The position numbers were made by a program, and so were the translations under genes. Below are positions 36,711-48,559 of a stretch of DNA of 64,000 nt, piece after piece (positions within the stretch are counted from its first letter, which is position 1; every line of letters begins with the position of its first letter). Source of the DNA: Nageia nagi (Eukaryota > Pinophyta); contig JBITNC010000001.1 in the NCBI GenBank assembly GCA_050084985.1, positions 178,684,001-178,748,000 of the forward strand, written 5' to 3'. A model generated the notes under the pieces. That model saw only the letters and a list, made by a program, of their open reading frames with translations, was not told the DNA's origin and did no database searches.

Positions 36711-37224
36711 TACATACAATATTACAATGAACTCTTGATTGAATGAAATAAACTACTAGCTAAGAAAAATATGTAGAAAATACAAGCAAAAAAGAATGAG
36801 ATAAAAATTAGGTGTGATGTAAGCAATAGTCACTATGGGATGTAATAATTAAAAAAAAAAGTGGAAGAAAAAGGCATCCATATATGAGGATATGCTTTGA
36901 CACTTTGATATTTGCATTCCAAATGAAATAGCATCTGAACATTATATGGATCTTGTAGAAGTTGGATCATAGTCTCAATCATAGCAATCAAATGCTCTAG
37001 TATGGAATGGACTTTTCTACACAAAACCCATGCATCATTTATTCACTAAGCTCCTTTCTAAAGTTGGGTTGGTGAAGTATCCCTCAAGGGAGAGTATTGG
37101 TTGAATTTTTGTTGAATTCTTTATTTGATATTTTAATATGTATAAGATCATTATTGATGAATCATATTCAAAATTTAAGCCTATTTTTTACATTCTTGTT
37201 GACTTCTTGTATGGTCGACTATAA

Positions 37225-38095
37225 GTATTAGCTTGGCATCTCTGTGATGATTTATAGTGCAACCCACATCCAAGCACCTGATTTTTAAGAGAAAGTTTTT
37301 GATGAAACAACTATAGCTCTATTCATATACATTTTTTTACTTCCATGTTGGGAAGTTGGATCCTTTTTGATGGATTGTGTCACATTGCAAGATAGTATAA
37401 AATCCAAGTAAATTTTTTGGTTGACTCTAAGTATTGGCTTCACATCTTTATGATGCTTTATAATGCAACTCAAACCTAAGCATATTTTTATCTTATTTAC
37501 TATAAGTATTGGCTTGGCATCCATAGTGATGACTTATAGTGTAACATAATTTTTTTATTGTATAATGTTGATCTTTATGTACACCTTCGTAGTTAGTTCA
37601 CTCTGTGTGAGGAACTATTATACAAGTTTATTACCTTCATGGTTAGTTCACTCCATGTGAGGAACTATGTTGAACATATTGTGTACACCTTCATGGTTAG
37701 TTTACTTTACATGAGAAACTCCTAGTACAACTTGGTTTCTACTAGCATCACTATGTGAAGAATTAGTATGTGCATTTTGGCATTATTTTATTATCTATAT
37801 GTGGGGAACCATATACACTATTTCAGTTATCACTATGAAAAGAATTAGCATGTGCATTTTTGCACTATTTGATTATCCATATGTGAGGAACTTGTATGTA
37901 CTTATGCTCTATTGATCAACACATATTTTACATACACCTACATATGGTTAGTTTGCCTTGCAGGGAAACTATTTTTTAAAAATAATCGATGTACACCTTT
38001 GTAGGATGTTTGCTCTATATAGAAATGTATGGTAATCTCTATTACATACCACATGTTCTTATAAGTATTAGCTTGGCATCTTAGTGATGACTCCA
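37225..38095 (+). repeat. Tandem repeat arrays in the LTR-F 3' region
   Basis: Three degenerate unit types occur. AAGTATTGGCTTGGCATC with TGATGACTTATAGTGCAAC occurs near 37227, 37425, 37504 and 38060. CCTTCATGGTTAGTTCACTC with GTGAGGAACTAT occurs near 37585, 37631 and 37689. CACTATGTGAAGAATTAG with TATGTGCATTTTGGCA occurs near 37750 and 37830. No gene lies here. The layout parallels the arrays of LTR-A and LTR-G. Confidence 0.8.
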
Positions 38096-39002
38096 CGCTC
38101 TTTTTTTTTTATACTTTCATGATGATGGAAGATAGATCCATGATGATGAATTATTTATATATTATTGATAAAATTTGAATCCATTTTGATTGATTCATGC
38201 TACCCAATTTCATCATTTACCTCTTAACTCATAGCATGGTTAAGATGGACTTATTGTTATGCATCTTGACTCACTCTTGGTAAAATCAAGCTTATTTGTT
38301 ATGGCATATTAACTTCCTCTTGGTAAATTCAAGTTTATTTATGGCATTTTATGACTTATGATATTATGTTTTACCTTTACATATAGCACTAGGTGTTTAG
38401 TCAAGTTAGCATTTATTTGTGGCCTGATTAATGTCACATTGTCACACATGTATTTGTTTGATGAAGTTATCATCAAGGGAAGAAAAATGTCATGTTAAAT
38501 GTGATGATACCCTCATATAACATAAATCCAAAAAAAAGAAAGAAATATTTTGCTCATATGGATGATCATACTATGTTATGATGATGATACATAATTTTAT
38601 ACACATTTGATATTCTTAGATATCATAGTTGATGATATATGTCATCCTTATTGTTATGCATTTGTGATTACTTGGCATCTTTATATGCTTTATTATGATT
38701 AATGTATGATAGTATGATTTGATTTATGTTGATATGAATGTATGATGCTTCTAATTGATCTTGTCATGAGCTACTTGTAACTTGTAGGTTTCTTCTAGAG
38801 ATTGCAAGTTACTTGTGACAATAGCTTTGAGACTTCTTGTGTATTCGCATATGGATCTTCAACCTTCTCTCTTTTGTATAAAGTCTCAAAAGTTATCCTA
38901 TCTCTGAAACATTGTAAAGCCTTATTTGGATATATGTACACTTTGTAGCATGAGTAAACCTTCTATGTAAAATCATTATTTTTTCTAATCATTCTCAAAA
39001 TA
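38096..39002. other. LTR-F distal interior
   Basis: About 900 bp of AT-rich sequence with scattered ATGATGATG runs and no coding motif that I recognise. Confidence 0.5.
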
Positions 39003-39016
39003 ACATTAAGAAGGAG
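39003..39016 (+). promoter_or_regulatory. LTR-F polypurine tract
   Basis: ACATTAAGAAGGAG directly precedes the TG of the 3' LTR and sets the + orientation. Confidence 0.75.
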
Positions 39017-39610
39017 TGTTAGAACTATAATGTTATTTAGGGTGTTATTTAATTAATATATTTTAGTATATTAAGAATCACCTAAAGTTTTTTATTAAGT
39101 GATAATAAGGTTCATGCATGGTGGGTGGATAGTATTCTCCACTCAACTTAAAATAGTATTTGTTAGGTGGAATAATGTCTCTACTAACAATTAAATATAA
39201 TTTTATATTACAACTTAGGGTTAACTAACTAATTATGGTTAGGTTAGTTAACTATTTAAGGTTAGTTTTGATTCTTATAAAAGAAGCTCATATTGTGAAG
39301 ATTTGTAATGAAAATGAGAAGTAGATAAAAATATGGTTGTAAGGATATTAATATAGATCTTAGTTAGTATGATCTTAAGCATGCAAGTTATGTTTCATGC
39401 TAAAGAGAGTCATGGTTGAGATCCATGAGAGTGTACATTATTTGTGAGTATAGAGAAAAGGAGACTTAAAGTAGAGTACTTCATGAGATGAACAATATTG
39501 GGTTATATGTAAGAATGCTTCTTGTGTTTTTAGTTTTAAAATGATTGATTGCTATATTATAGGAAGGTCTTGCAAGTGTACTTGGGTTATGGAATCCTTT
39601 AATTCCATTA
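39017..39610 (+). repeat. LTR-F 3' LTR
   Basis: It starts TGTTAGAACTATAATG. The TATAAAAG box is kept at 39276-39283. Its last CA has become TA. It ends next to the CTTTA duplication. Confidence 0.9.
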
Positions 39611-39615
39611 CTTTA

Positions 39616-40680
39616 TCATCCTTACTTAGCTTGCAATCTATCTTCATGGGAATGCTCATTAGTTTACAATCTTCCATGGTAAACTTTTTCAACATTTCCT
39701 TGACACACTTGATTTGTGAAATAAAAATACCATTCTTTGTTTTATTCACTTGCAGACCAAGAAAGAATGAAAGCTCACCTATCATAGACATTTCAAATTC
39801 ATTTTGCATTTTATTAGTAAAGTCTTTACATAAATCATTCTTGCTTCCTTCAAAAATGATATCATCAACATAGAAAACAACAATTAGTTGATTTTCTTTT
39901 TTTTTAATGTATAAGCTATTATCCACCATTCCTTTTCTAAATCCTTAAAAATGAAAATATGCATCAAACCTAGAGTACCATGCTTAAGGTTCCTACTTTA
40001 AACCATACAAAGCCTTATTCAACCTACATACTATATTAGGATCCTCTCCCAACTAAAAACCATTTTGTTGCTCAATGTATACTTCTTCAAGTTTACCATT
40101 CACAAAAGTTGATTTAACATCCATATGATAAACTTTGAAATTCTTATATACTACCAAGGTAAGGAATATCCTGATAGCTTCTAATATGGTCACTAGAGTG
40201 AAAGTTTCCTCAAAATCTATACCTTCTACTTATGTATAGCCTTTGCACTCTAGTCTTGCTTTATTTCAAACCACCTTTCCTTCTTCATTCATCTTATTTT
40301 GAAAGACCCATTTTGTGCCAATGACATTTTTGTCTTTCGATCTCGGAACCAACTCCCAAGTTTAATTTATATCAAGTTTGATCTAGTTCTTCATTCATAG
40401 CTTTGATCCAACTCTTGTATCGACTTACCTTGACAAAATTTTTAGGTTCTATGCTAGATAAAAGAGAGAAGGCTCTTATAAATTTTCTTCTTGTCTAAAT
40501 GCCACCTTTGGGATCTCTAACTATTTGTTCTTCAGGGTGATCTTTTTACCAAGTTGTTAATTTGGGTTTCTTATCTTTTTCTTTATCTTCATCTAATTTT
40601 TCTTTTTCTAACTCACTTTTAGCTTCTTCTTCCTTTTCTCCTTCAATGCTTTCTTTGTAGGTGGGAATCATCACTTTTTG
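39616..40680 (-). pseudogene. LTR-E reverse transcriptase remnant
   Basis: The longest open piece (39929-39552, 125 codons) carries FYVDDIIFEGS with both catalytic Asp of YVDD intact, then LGLQVNKTKNGIFISQ and PMKIDCKLSKDD, where LTR-F interrupts. Upstream pieces to about 40680 give the earlier RT blocks with stops. The match to SIRE-type copia RT is clear. The final 60 bases of that open frame lie in LTR-F and are foreign. Confidence 0.9.
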
Positions 40681-41640
40681 ATAACTCTCATTGCTCATCA
40701 ACCTTAACATTGATAATGTCAAGTAATTTTCTTAACCTTTTATTATAGCACATGTATGCTTTGTTTTTTATTGAGTAACCCAAAAGGATACCTTTATCAA
40801 CCCTATCCTCAAATTTTTTGAGATTATATTTGATTCTTTTGATGTAGTACTTACTGCTAAACACTTTGAAATATCTTACTATTGCTTTTCTACCAAACCA
40901 CATCTCATAGGGTGTTGTATTTTTATTTGGGCTCAACATGCACCTATTTTGAATGTAAATTATTGTATGAACTACCTCTTTCCAAAATTTATCAACAACT
41001 TCAATTTCGCTTAACATAGTTCTTGCCATTTCTTGCATTGTCCTATTTTTTCTTTCCATAACTTCATTTTGTTGAGGTGTTCTTGTAGCTCAAAGTTATC
41101 TTCTAATGTCATACTTTTCACAGTACTTAGTAAACTCATTAGAAATAAACTCACCTCCTCTATCCAACCTTAGGTATTTGATTCTTCTACTAATTTGGTT
41201 TTCAAACTAATTCTTGATTACTTTAAAAATATCAAAGGCTTCTAACTTATGTTTCAAAAATTGTACCCATGTCATTCTAAAATAATCATCTATGCATAAC
41301 ATAAAATATTTATCACCATTTATGTTTTGAGTTCTCATGCGTCCACACAAGTTTTTATGCATAAGTTCAAGTGGTTTACTAGTTTAGTAGTCTTTTTCCT
41401 TAAATGAGCTTCTAGTTTGCTTACCTTTTTGACATGACACACAAGTGTTATTTGATGGTTTGGATATGCTATGAATATCTCTTACTACATTCTTTGCACT
41501 TATGTTCACTAGATTATCAAAATTGATGTGCCCAAGTCTCTTTTTCCATAGCCTATTTTCATCTTCCTATCCTAGTAAGTAGGATCCTTTTGAAGTATCT
41601 ATGAGAGTGTACAAATTTTCAAATGTCCTTGTTCTAACTG
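40681..41640 (-). pseudogene. LTR-E integrase remnant
   Basis: The 123-codon piece 41059-40688 reads MERKNRTMQEMARTML, then NTTPYEMWFGRKAIV and LLGYSIKNKAYMCYN, the conserved end of the copia integrase core (ERKNR contains the catalytic Glu). Upstream stop-ridden blocks to 41640 cover the core and the zinc-binding region. Confidence 0.88.
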
Positions 41641-42140
41641 CTACCAATTTACCATTGTTTTCCTATATAATTTTGCATCTTCTCTTTTTAAAGATCATGT
41701 CATGACCTCTATCACAAATATGACTTACACTCAACAAGTTATGTTTTAGACTAACCACAAATAAAACTTCCTCTAACTTGATCTTACCATTACTTATCCT
41801 AACCATACCTTTGCCAACTATCATGGCTCCATCATTATTGCCGAACTTCACTTATCCACCTTCATATTGTTGTAATTTCTTAAATCTTTGTTTATCACTT
41901 TTCATGTGATTGGAACATCTACTATCAAGTATCCAAAGTGCAGGTTTATTATGTGCTTTGAAAGCTATTTGTACTATCAAGGATTCTTTTTCTTCTTTTA
42001 GTTTTTCCTTCTCTTTCTATACCTTGTTGACATCCATCTTGGTTTCTTGTATTGTATCTTCCTTTTTGGTTTGTTGTATATATCTCTCTAGAATCCTTTT
42101 GTTTTTTCTTATGCCCTATGACTAAAATTATTTTCACTTA
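41641..42140 (-). pseudogene. LTR-E protease / pre-integrase remnant
   Basis: The piece 41851-41663 reads KFGNNDGAMIVGKGMVRISN and LHNLLSVSHICDRGHDMIF-type blocks, the segment after the copia protease active site that leads into the pre-integrase domain. Upstream at 41910-41945 (minus) a short run corresponds to the region around the protease Asp, with stops. It is non-functional. Confidence 0.8.
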
Positions 42141-43048
42141 AATTGATTGTAAGAGAATGTACTCCTTTAGTTTCTTGTAGTATGATCATAGTTGGGACAG
42201 TTATAACATTCTATTGCATAATCCATCAATGGTGCAAATATGTTTATACTTGAGAAGTTTCTTGGATCTACATTATATTTACACTCAGAGGTTCTATTTG
42301 CATACCCATTGTACTTAAAATATATAACCAAAAAAAAATTGAGTGAACTTGGGTTGTGAACTTTGCCATGTTGTAGTAGGTGCTAGAAATCTTTTTCTTC
42401 TTTGATGTGCTACATGTGTGAATCCATCATTATCCATATTCTTATCATTTATAGCAATATTATTTTTCCTTGCATAAGATGGTTTTACTTGATTGATTGA
42501 TTTTTTTCTTCATTGATTTTTAATTTTTGATTCGCATCTTTGGAGGTTTGTCCTTCTTCAAAATCCAAACCAAATTTAATATTTGGTGATCTTTAGCTCT
42601 TTAACATTTCATCTAACTTTAAGGATCCTTCCTTTAGTTTATGATATCCACTAATCTTATGACTCATCTCTTCCAATTGAAGACTCAACCCTATAATCTC
42701 TTCTTCCAATTTGTTGTAGTACTCAACTTTGGTAGTGAGTTATTCTTCAATATTCTAAGTTATTTTTTACATTTCTTCTACATACACTTTTAAGCTTATG
42801 ATTATTTCATTTGCATCATTAAGTTTTTGAGAAGTTTTCTTGCACCATTTCCTTTTTATCTCTAATTATTCTAAAGCTACAATTAGTTCTCCTTTGAGAT
42901 TGACTTCTACTTCAATTTCTTCTTCATTAATTTTTTCTTTTAATTTTTATTTCATTTCTATTTTTCCTCTTCAAATGCCATGAAAAGATCTTCATTTAAA
43001 TCCATTCTATCACATCCAAGATCTCCCTAGCTGATTAATCAAAATAGG
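42141..43048 (-). pseudogene. LTR-E gag remnant with coiled-coil-like stretch
   Basis: Minus-strand translation gives Glu/Lys/Leu-rich segments (EEEIIGLSLQLEEMSHKISG, GYHKLKEGSLKLDEML) followed by RSPNIKFGLDFEEG. Such a coiled-coil gag with an RSP-GL-motif is usual for SIRE-type copia elements. The zinc knuckle is not clear. Several stops interrupt the frame. Confidence 0.7.
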
Positions 43049-43049
43049 A

Positions 43050-43067
43050 ACTAGCTTTGATACTAAT
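43050..43067 (-). promoter_or_regulatory. LTR-E primer-binding site
   Basis: On the minus strand ATTAGTATCAAAGCTAG follows the 5' LTR and matches the initiator methionine tRNA site (TGGTATCAGAGC) with two G-to-A changes. Confidence 0.85.
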
Positions 43068-45355
43068 TGTTGAACTTCGTGTGACACTAAGAGGGGGTGA
43101 ATCAGTGTGTCAAAAAACTAAACTCAAATTTTAACTTTTGAAATCTAGAGGATACAAAACTAAAATCAAATAAGCAAGCACATCAAAAATAACACACAAC
43201 ATAAGATGTAATGAGGTTCACCAGTTTGGCTACATTGCTAAAAATGATTTCTTGGACACTAATCTAAAGCCAACCATAAAAATAATCTTACACATTCATA
43301 GCACCAACTATGAATGTTAGCATTGACTACCTCTTGATTTGGTAACACTTACCATTCGAAGCATTGACTTTGATTGCCAAGCACCCACTTTGCAAAATCT
43401 CAAAGCTATAATAAGAAATATAATCATAGTTCCCAAAGACTCTAAAGGAACTAGCTCCAATATTGTCTCTTCTCATACTTTATCAAATACTTCACCCACA
43501 AAATTGAATTACAACTATTTCCTCTTTACTTATCAAAACTCGGTCATCCCTTCAAAATTGATTAACTCAAAATAATATCCAAACCTCATAGCCCAAGGGA
43601 AATTCTAAATGCACACAACCATTTTTCCATACCACTCAACTCTACTATTTTTCTTCTCAAAACTGAAAAAATAAGAAGATAGTGTCCAAAAACCATCACT
43701 ACAGAATACCCATCATTTTTTTATTAGTTTCACCCACAAAAGAAACTTAAAAACCCATTTGTAACTACCACAAAATCTGCTTATTTCTATGAGGTAATTT
43801 TTTCTTCAATAACTAATCAAAATGTATTTTTAAACTCAACTTGTAACTCCCTCTTTTATGCACACTTTTTTTCTCTTTGTAACTGACCAATTGAAAATAA
43901 TTATATTGTAGTGAGACCTTTTTAATAAACAAATCACATCTTCTATTATTTTCTAAAAACAAAATTGGAGACATTTTTTCAAACATATCACAAGCCTATG
44001 TGTGCAAATGATTTAATTAAATTACCCCATACATTTTTTAGAGATAAATTGTCAAACAATTTACATACTAACACTAAAAAAAAATAGTAAAACTAAGCTT
44101 TAAGGGTATTTTTATAAGGCCATAACTTCTTCATTTGTATACCATTTAACATGAAATTTGAACCATGTGTTCTCCTCACAATCGATTACAACCAGATGAA
44201 ATTTAAGATTTTAAATCCATATGGATTGCACATAATACTTCTCACAAAATGATCTTTGATGAAGATTTGTAGATATTTCATCAAACAATTTGCATAACAA
44301 GTCTGTAAAAAATAAAAAAAAGTTATTTGGAGCCATTTTCTGAAAGCCATAACTTTACTATTAACATGGATTGCAATGAAACTTAAAACACTTATTCTTG
44401 GTATGTTCATCTACCATCACCATGAATTTCATCAGCTAACTCCTCCTAGATAGGTCATTGTACCTTCGATAAAGTGGCCTCCAATATTGATTTCACAAGT
44501 ATTTTATCACACTTCACATAGTTTTGTGCACATTTATGTTTTTCATACTTCGAAGAATTTTTGGAAAAAATTAAAAATGACAAATTTGTTTCTCTTGCCT
44601 TCTTGAAGGTGTAGGATTCAATAAAATTCAAATTTGAACAACAAAAATATAAATTTTGTATTTTATTTTTTGCTAACTAGGAAAGGTAAAAAACAAACTT
44701 GGTAAACTACTATACAAAGTTGTCTTAAGCCATGTTCTAGATGCTATAACTTCCAGTTCATAACTTTGATTCACGTGAAATTTGAAACACTCCTTTTTAT
44801 TTTAACTACCTTTAGTTCAAGTTTTAGCCTCTTAACTCCTTACATGTTGTCCATAAAATCTCTAAAAAAATGACCCTTCATGCATATTTCACACACTATC
44901 ACAAATGTAAGATATTTATTTTATATGCATATGAACTCAAATATCTAATATTTTTATATTCTTGAGTACCCATTTGGCTGAATATCATCTTATAAAATTT
45001 TCAACAAAATTTGGGCACTTTGATTTTTGGTCCATTTTTTACTTTGTATTACTATAGCACTTTTTCCTAATATAATGCTTTATAGTTTTTTTTTCAATGT
45101 TACATTCTTCTTTAGTGCTCTATATTTACTTCAATGTTATGACCTTCTTCAACACTTTGTAGTTATTTCTTTAATATTACATTCTTCTTCAACACTTTAT
45201 AGTTACTTAAGTGTTATGACCTTTTTCAGCACTCTATAGTTACTTCAGAGATCTATTCTTCTTTAGTGATCTCAACAAAGAAAATTATTTAGCTCAACAA
45301 TATTTTTCTATCCCTTTTACCATGTTGACAACAATAACAACCATATAGTTCGACA
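43068..45355 (-). repeat. LTR-E 5' LTR
   Basis: It spans TGTTGAACTTCGTGTGAC to AGTTCGACA on the + strand. It is collinear with 30866-33154, including the internal short repeats near 45040-45260. ORF-like stretches at 43339, 44186 and 45027 are LTR sequence. Confidence 0.92.
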
Positions 45356-45360
45356 CTTGT

Positions 45361-46010
45361 TCCATATTTTTAACAAAATGCTCTTGATTATTTTATTTGA
45401 TGCTTCTGCTTGTCCATCTCCTTATTGATAGTAAACTAAAGAAATTTTTTTATTTATATGGAACATTTTAAAAATAAATTTCATTTCTTTACCTTTGAAA
45501 TTTGGTCCATTATCCATTATTAATTGTTTTGGGACACCACACCTTGCAATGATGTTCTCAATCAAGAACTGTATAATCTTTTCTTATGTAATTAACTTCA
45601 TAGAAATTGCTTCTACTCATTTAGTTGTATATTTTGTTATTGTAATAATGAATTTATGCCCATTTCTTGAATGTAGATTGATCAAGCTAATTATGTTATA
45701 CCCAAAATTTCAAAAGGTCATGATGAAATAACTAAATTAAGCTTTTTTGTTGGTTATTTTTATAGATTGGAGTTTTTTTGGTATTGTAGATAAGTCCTCA
45801 TAGATCCTTACAATCCTCCTCTATTATTGGCCAATAATATCCTATGTACAAGAGCTTTGTATATAAACCTTTTGCAAAGAAATTCCCTCCACATAGGCCT
45901 TCATGTACTTGTTCAAGTATCATGGATATTTCATCTTGTGTAAGAGATCTCAATAAAGCTCCATAAAATGATCTTCTATATAGCACTCCTCCAATTATGA
46001 TATATTTAAG
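45361..46010 (-). pseudogene. LTR-B integrase, N-terminal and core part
   Basis: The piece 45986-45798 gives HEGLCGGNFFAKGLYTK and YYWPIIEEDCKD, the zinc-binding domain with the second His replaced by Asn. The core follows toward 45361 with a VPK-LI-DNGPNFKG-like block and DGQAEASNK, where the catalytic Glu is kept. It ends in KIWNK at the LTR-E insertion and resumes at 30860. Confidence 0.88.
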
Positions 46011-46179
46011 AGATGTTCTATTTAATTTAATCCTTTTTCTTCTTTCATAACCTTATGGTATGGATTGATTTTTTGAATATCTATAAATATCCTCATACCA
46101 TGATGGATCAATCTCATCTTGAGGAATATAGTATATTTCTATATCATTATCATTATCTACATAAGGAGGTTGAGCTAGA

Positions 46180-46660
46180 TGCTTAATATTCAAAATTGTA
46201 TCCTCATTTTCTATTTCAATTGGAGCTTAAGAATCTGCACTTGTCATTACATTTGCATACTTGTTATTTATTCTTACAATAGTAGCAATTATGTATATTA
46301 CAAACCTATGAAGTAGTTTAGCCACTATTGCCTTATAGGGGCATAGTTTTTCATCTTTTGTTGTGTATATGTTATTGACTTGATTATTGATAAGTTGTTA
46401 ATCACCATATATATCTAAATCCTCTTAAAATCATAATTGTATTTAAAACTAATATCAGAGCCTCATATTCTTTCATATTATAAGTGCACTCAAATCCAAG
46501 TTTAGATGTCATAGGAATTACATCATTAGTTGAAGAGACTATGACAAAACCTGCTCTTGCCCCATGTGTACAATTTGATATATCAAAATACAATATCTAG
46601 GCCTTGGGTTCATCTTCTAAATAACATATAAACTCATTTGGAATCTTCCACTAATCATCA
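46180..46660 (-). pseudogene. LTR-B second, archaeal-type RNase H remnant
   Basis: The piece 46593-46402 reads YFDISNCTHGARAGFVIVSS, then GFECTYNMKEYEALILVLN. The first Asp and the Glu of the DEDD set are present. The following GDS-like and DALA-like blocks are stop-ridden. It matches 25720-26190 of LTR-A domain for domain. Confidence 0.8.
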
Positions 46661-46859
46661 TAATGGTGAGGATGTACTTGGCCACATCATCCACACTCTA
46701 AAAGAGGCATATACTAATCATAATCATTTGGGAACTCTTCATGCATGATGGTACCATCATTATGAGGAAACTCTTCTACCAAATCTACTATTGCTTGGCC
46801 TTTTATTAACTTTTTTTTAACAATATTTATGTCAAATTCTTACATTAACATTAGCCATT

Positions 46860-48260
46860 TTGCTACTATACCTGATAACTATTGCTTAGCTATGAGATAT
46901 TTCAATGGATTAACTAGGATAACAATATATGTAGTGCAATATAATAGGTAATGCCTCAATTTTTTAATTACCAAAACTATATCAAAGCAATTTTTTTCTA
47001 TAGCAATGTACCTTATTTTATAATCTATGATCATCTTGCTCAAATAGTAAATTGTTCTCTCTTTCTTTTCATCATGCCAATGGCATAACATTTCCCCTAA
47101 GGCAACCATTATAGTTGAAATGTAAAGATATATTTTTTTTGTTAAAATCCATAGGTATTAGGATGGGAGGATTAAGCAAATATTATTTTATATATTCAAA
47201 TTATTTCTAATATTTTTTATCCCATACAAATTTAACATTATTTTTCAACAAATGAGTGAAAGGAAAATATTTATTTCCAAATTATGAAATGAATCTTCTT
47301 ATTGAGTTGATCTTACCTTGGAGGTTCCTTAATTGTTTCAGATTCTTTGGAGGTGGCATGTTAACAATGGTGTTTACCTTTCTAGGATCAACCTCAATAC
47401 CTCTTCTAGAAACCATGAATCCTAGCAATTTTCCTAAAGTAACACCAAAAGCACACTTTTGAGGTTTAAGTCTAAGCTTGTGTTTCTTACAAATTCCAAA
47501 TACATCTTCAAGAATCTCTAAATAATCTTGTCCCTATTTTGATTTCATCAAGATGTCATCAACATAAACCTCTACAAATTTATGAATATGATCATGAAAC
47601 ATAGTGAACATTACATGTTGCTAGGTTGCACCTACATTTTACAATCTAAAAGGTATAACTTTGTAACAAAAGTTTTCCTATGGTATAGTAAAATTTATTT
47701 TATATTAATCATTCAGATTGATTAGAATATGATTATAACTCAAAAATCCATCCATAAAAGATAAAGGATCATGACTGACAATACTATTCACAATCATATC
47801 AATATTTGGCAATGGAAAATCATCTTTTAGAAAAGCATTATTGATATCTCTAAAACTAATACAAATTCTTATTTCTCTATTTCATTTAGTATCAAGAATA
47901 ATATTAGCCATCCATTCTAAATAATCTATTGGTATAATGAAACTAGTATTCAAATATTTTTTAATTTCTTTCTTGACTAACAATGTCTTTGAAGGATGCA
48001 TCTTTCTTAGTTTTTTCTTAATAGATTTTGCTCCCTCTTTTAATGGTAAAATATGCATGATAAAAGATGTATCTCACATGTATCTAATCTAGATATATTA
48101 GAATAAGACCATATAAATTTCTTATGACATTAAATAAACTTATTTTTGTACCTTTCTTATTGTAGAATTGGAAGAGCAACCCTAATTTTTATCAACCTTT
48201 CCTAATCACTTATGCTAATGTTGACATCAATCAACTCTTTATGGTAAACTATGCATGATA
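46860..48260 (-). pseudogene. LTR-B reverse transcriptase and first RNase H remnant
   Basis: On the minus strand from about 48060 the RT opens with ILPLKEGAKSIKKKLRKMHP, then INNAFLKDDFPLPNIDMI and MDGFLSYN. Near 47540-47580 is VEVYVDDILMKS, with both catalytic Asp kept. RNase H follows at 47109-46879 (KKERTIYYLSKMIIDYKIRY, HYLLYCTTY). Stops and frame changes are frequent. Confidence 0.85.
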
Positions 48261-48430
48261 AAAGATGTATCTCACATGTATCTAATCTAGATATATTAAA
48301 TAAGACCATACAAAGTTCTTATGACATTCAATAAACATATTTTTGTACCTTTCTTATTATGGAATTGGAAGAATCAACTCTTTAGCATAAAATATTGACC
48401 CCTCTTTCTTTTTATAGTAATAAAGGTAAT
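48041..48430 (-). repeat. 198-bp tandem duplication in LTR-B
   Basis: Two copies, about 48041-48238 and 48239-48430, share ATGCATGATAAAAGATG, TCTCACATGTATCTAATC and TTTTTGTACCTTTCTTATT at a constant offset near 198 bp. The copies differ at several sites, so it is older than the one in LTR-A. It covers the linker just upstream of the RT start. The period is a multiple of three. Confidence 0.85.
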
Positions 48431-48559
48431 TCCTTTAAACTGAAAACCTCATGATCACTGACATCATGTTCATTAACTTGTTGTACATATGAAACTACTT
48501 ATTTAGTTATAACTAGATTTGGGATGGATCTTGGGTGATCTCTCCTAAGGTTGAAGTAA

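Larger units (their letters stand above)
34067..39610 (+). mobile_element. LTR-F: non-autonomous LTR retrotransposon inside LTR-E
   Basis: LTRs at 34067-34669 (603 bp) and 39017-39610 (594 bp) begin TGTTAGAACTATAATG and end ATTCCATCA or its decayed form ATTCCATTA. The duplication CTTTA flanks both sides (34062-34066, 39611-39615). Removing LTR-F restores the LTR-E protein as LSKDD-K-VPLVDQT. The 4.3-kb interior has a methionine-tRNA-like primer site, weak gag-like frames, tandem repeats and a polypurine tract. I found no RT, integrase or RNase H motif. Confidence 0.9.
30866..45355 (-). mobile_element. LTR-E: SIRE-like Ty1/copia element, host of LTR-F
   Basis: LTRs of 2289 and 2288 bp (30866-33154, 43068-45355) begin TGTTGAAC and end GTTCGACA or GCTCAACA. 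A perfect CTTGT duplication flanks them (30861-30865, 45356-45360). A methionine-tRNA primer site next to the right LTR and a polypurine tract next to the left LTR fix the minus orientation. Protein order on the minus strand is gag, protease, integrase, RT, RNase H, the copia order. The FYVDDIIFEGS block, the EFEMSMIGELSFFLGLQV run and the long LTRs point to the SIRE/Maximus lineage. Without LTR-F it would be about 8.9 kb. Confidence 0.93.

Noticed and set aside
39541-39873. 110-codon plus-strand open frame
   Set aside because: It is the antisense shadow of the LTR-E reverse transcriptase joined to the end of LTR-F.
45495-45731. 78-codon plus-strand frame
   Set aside because: It is antisense to the LTR-B integrase core. 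The same shadow is seen over the LTR-A integrase at 26676-26858.
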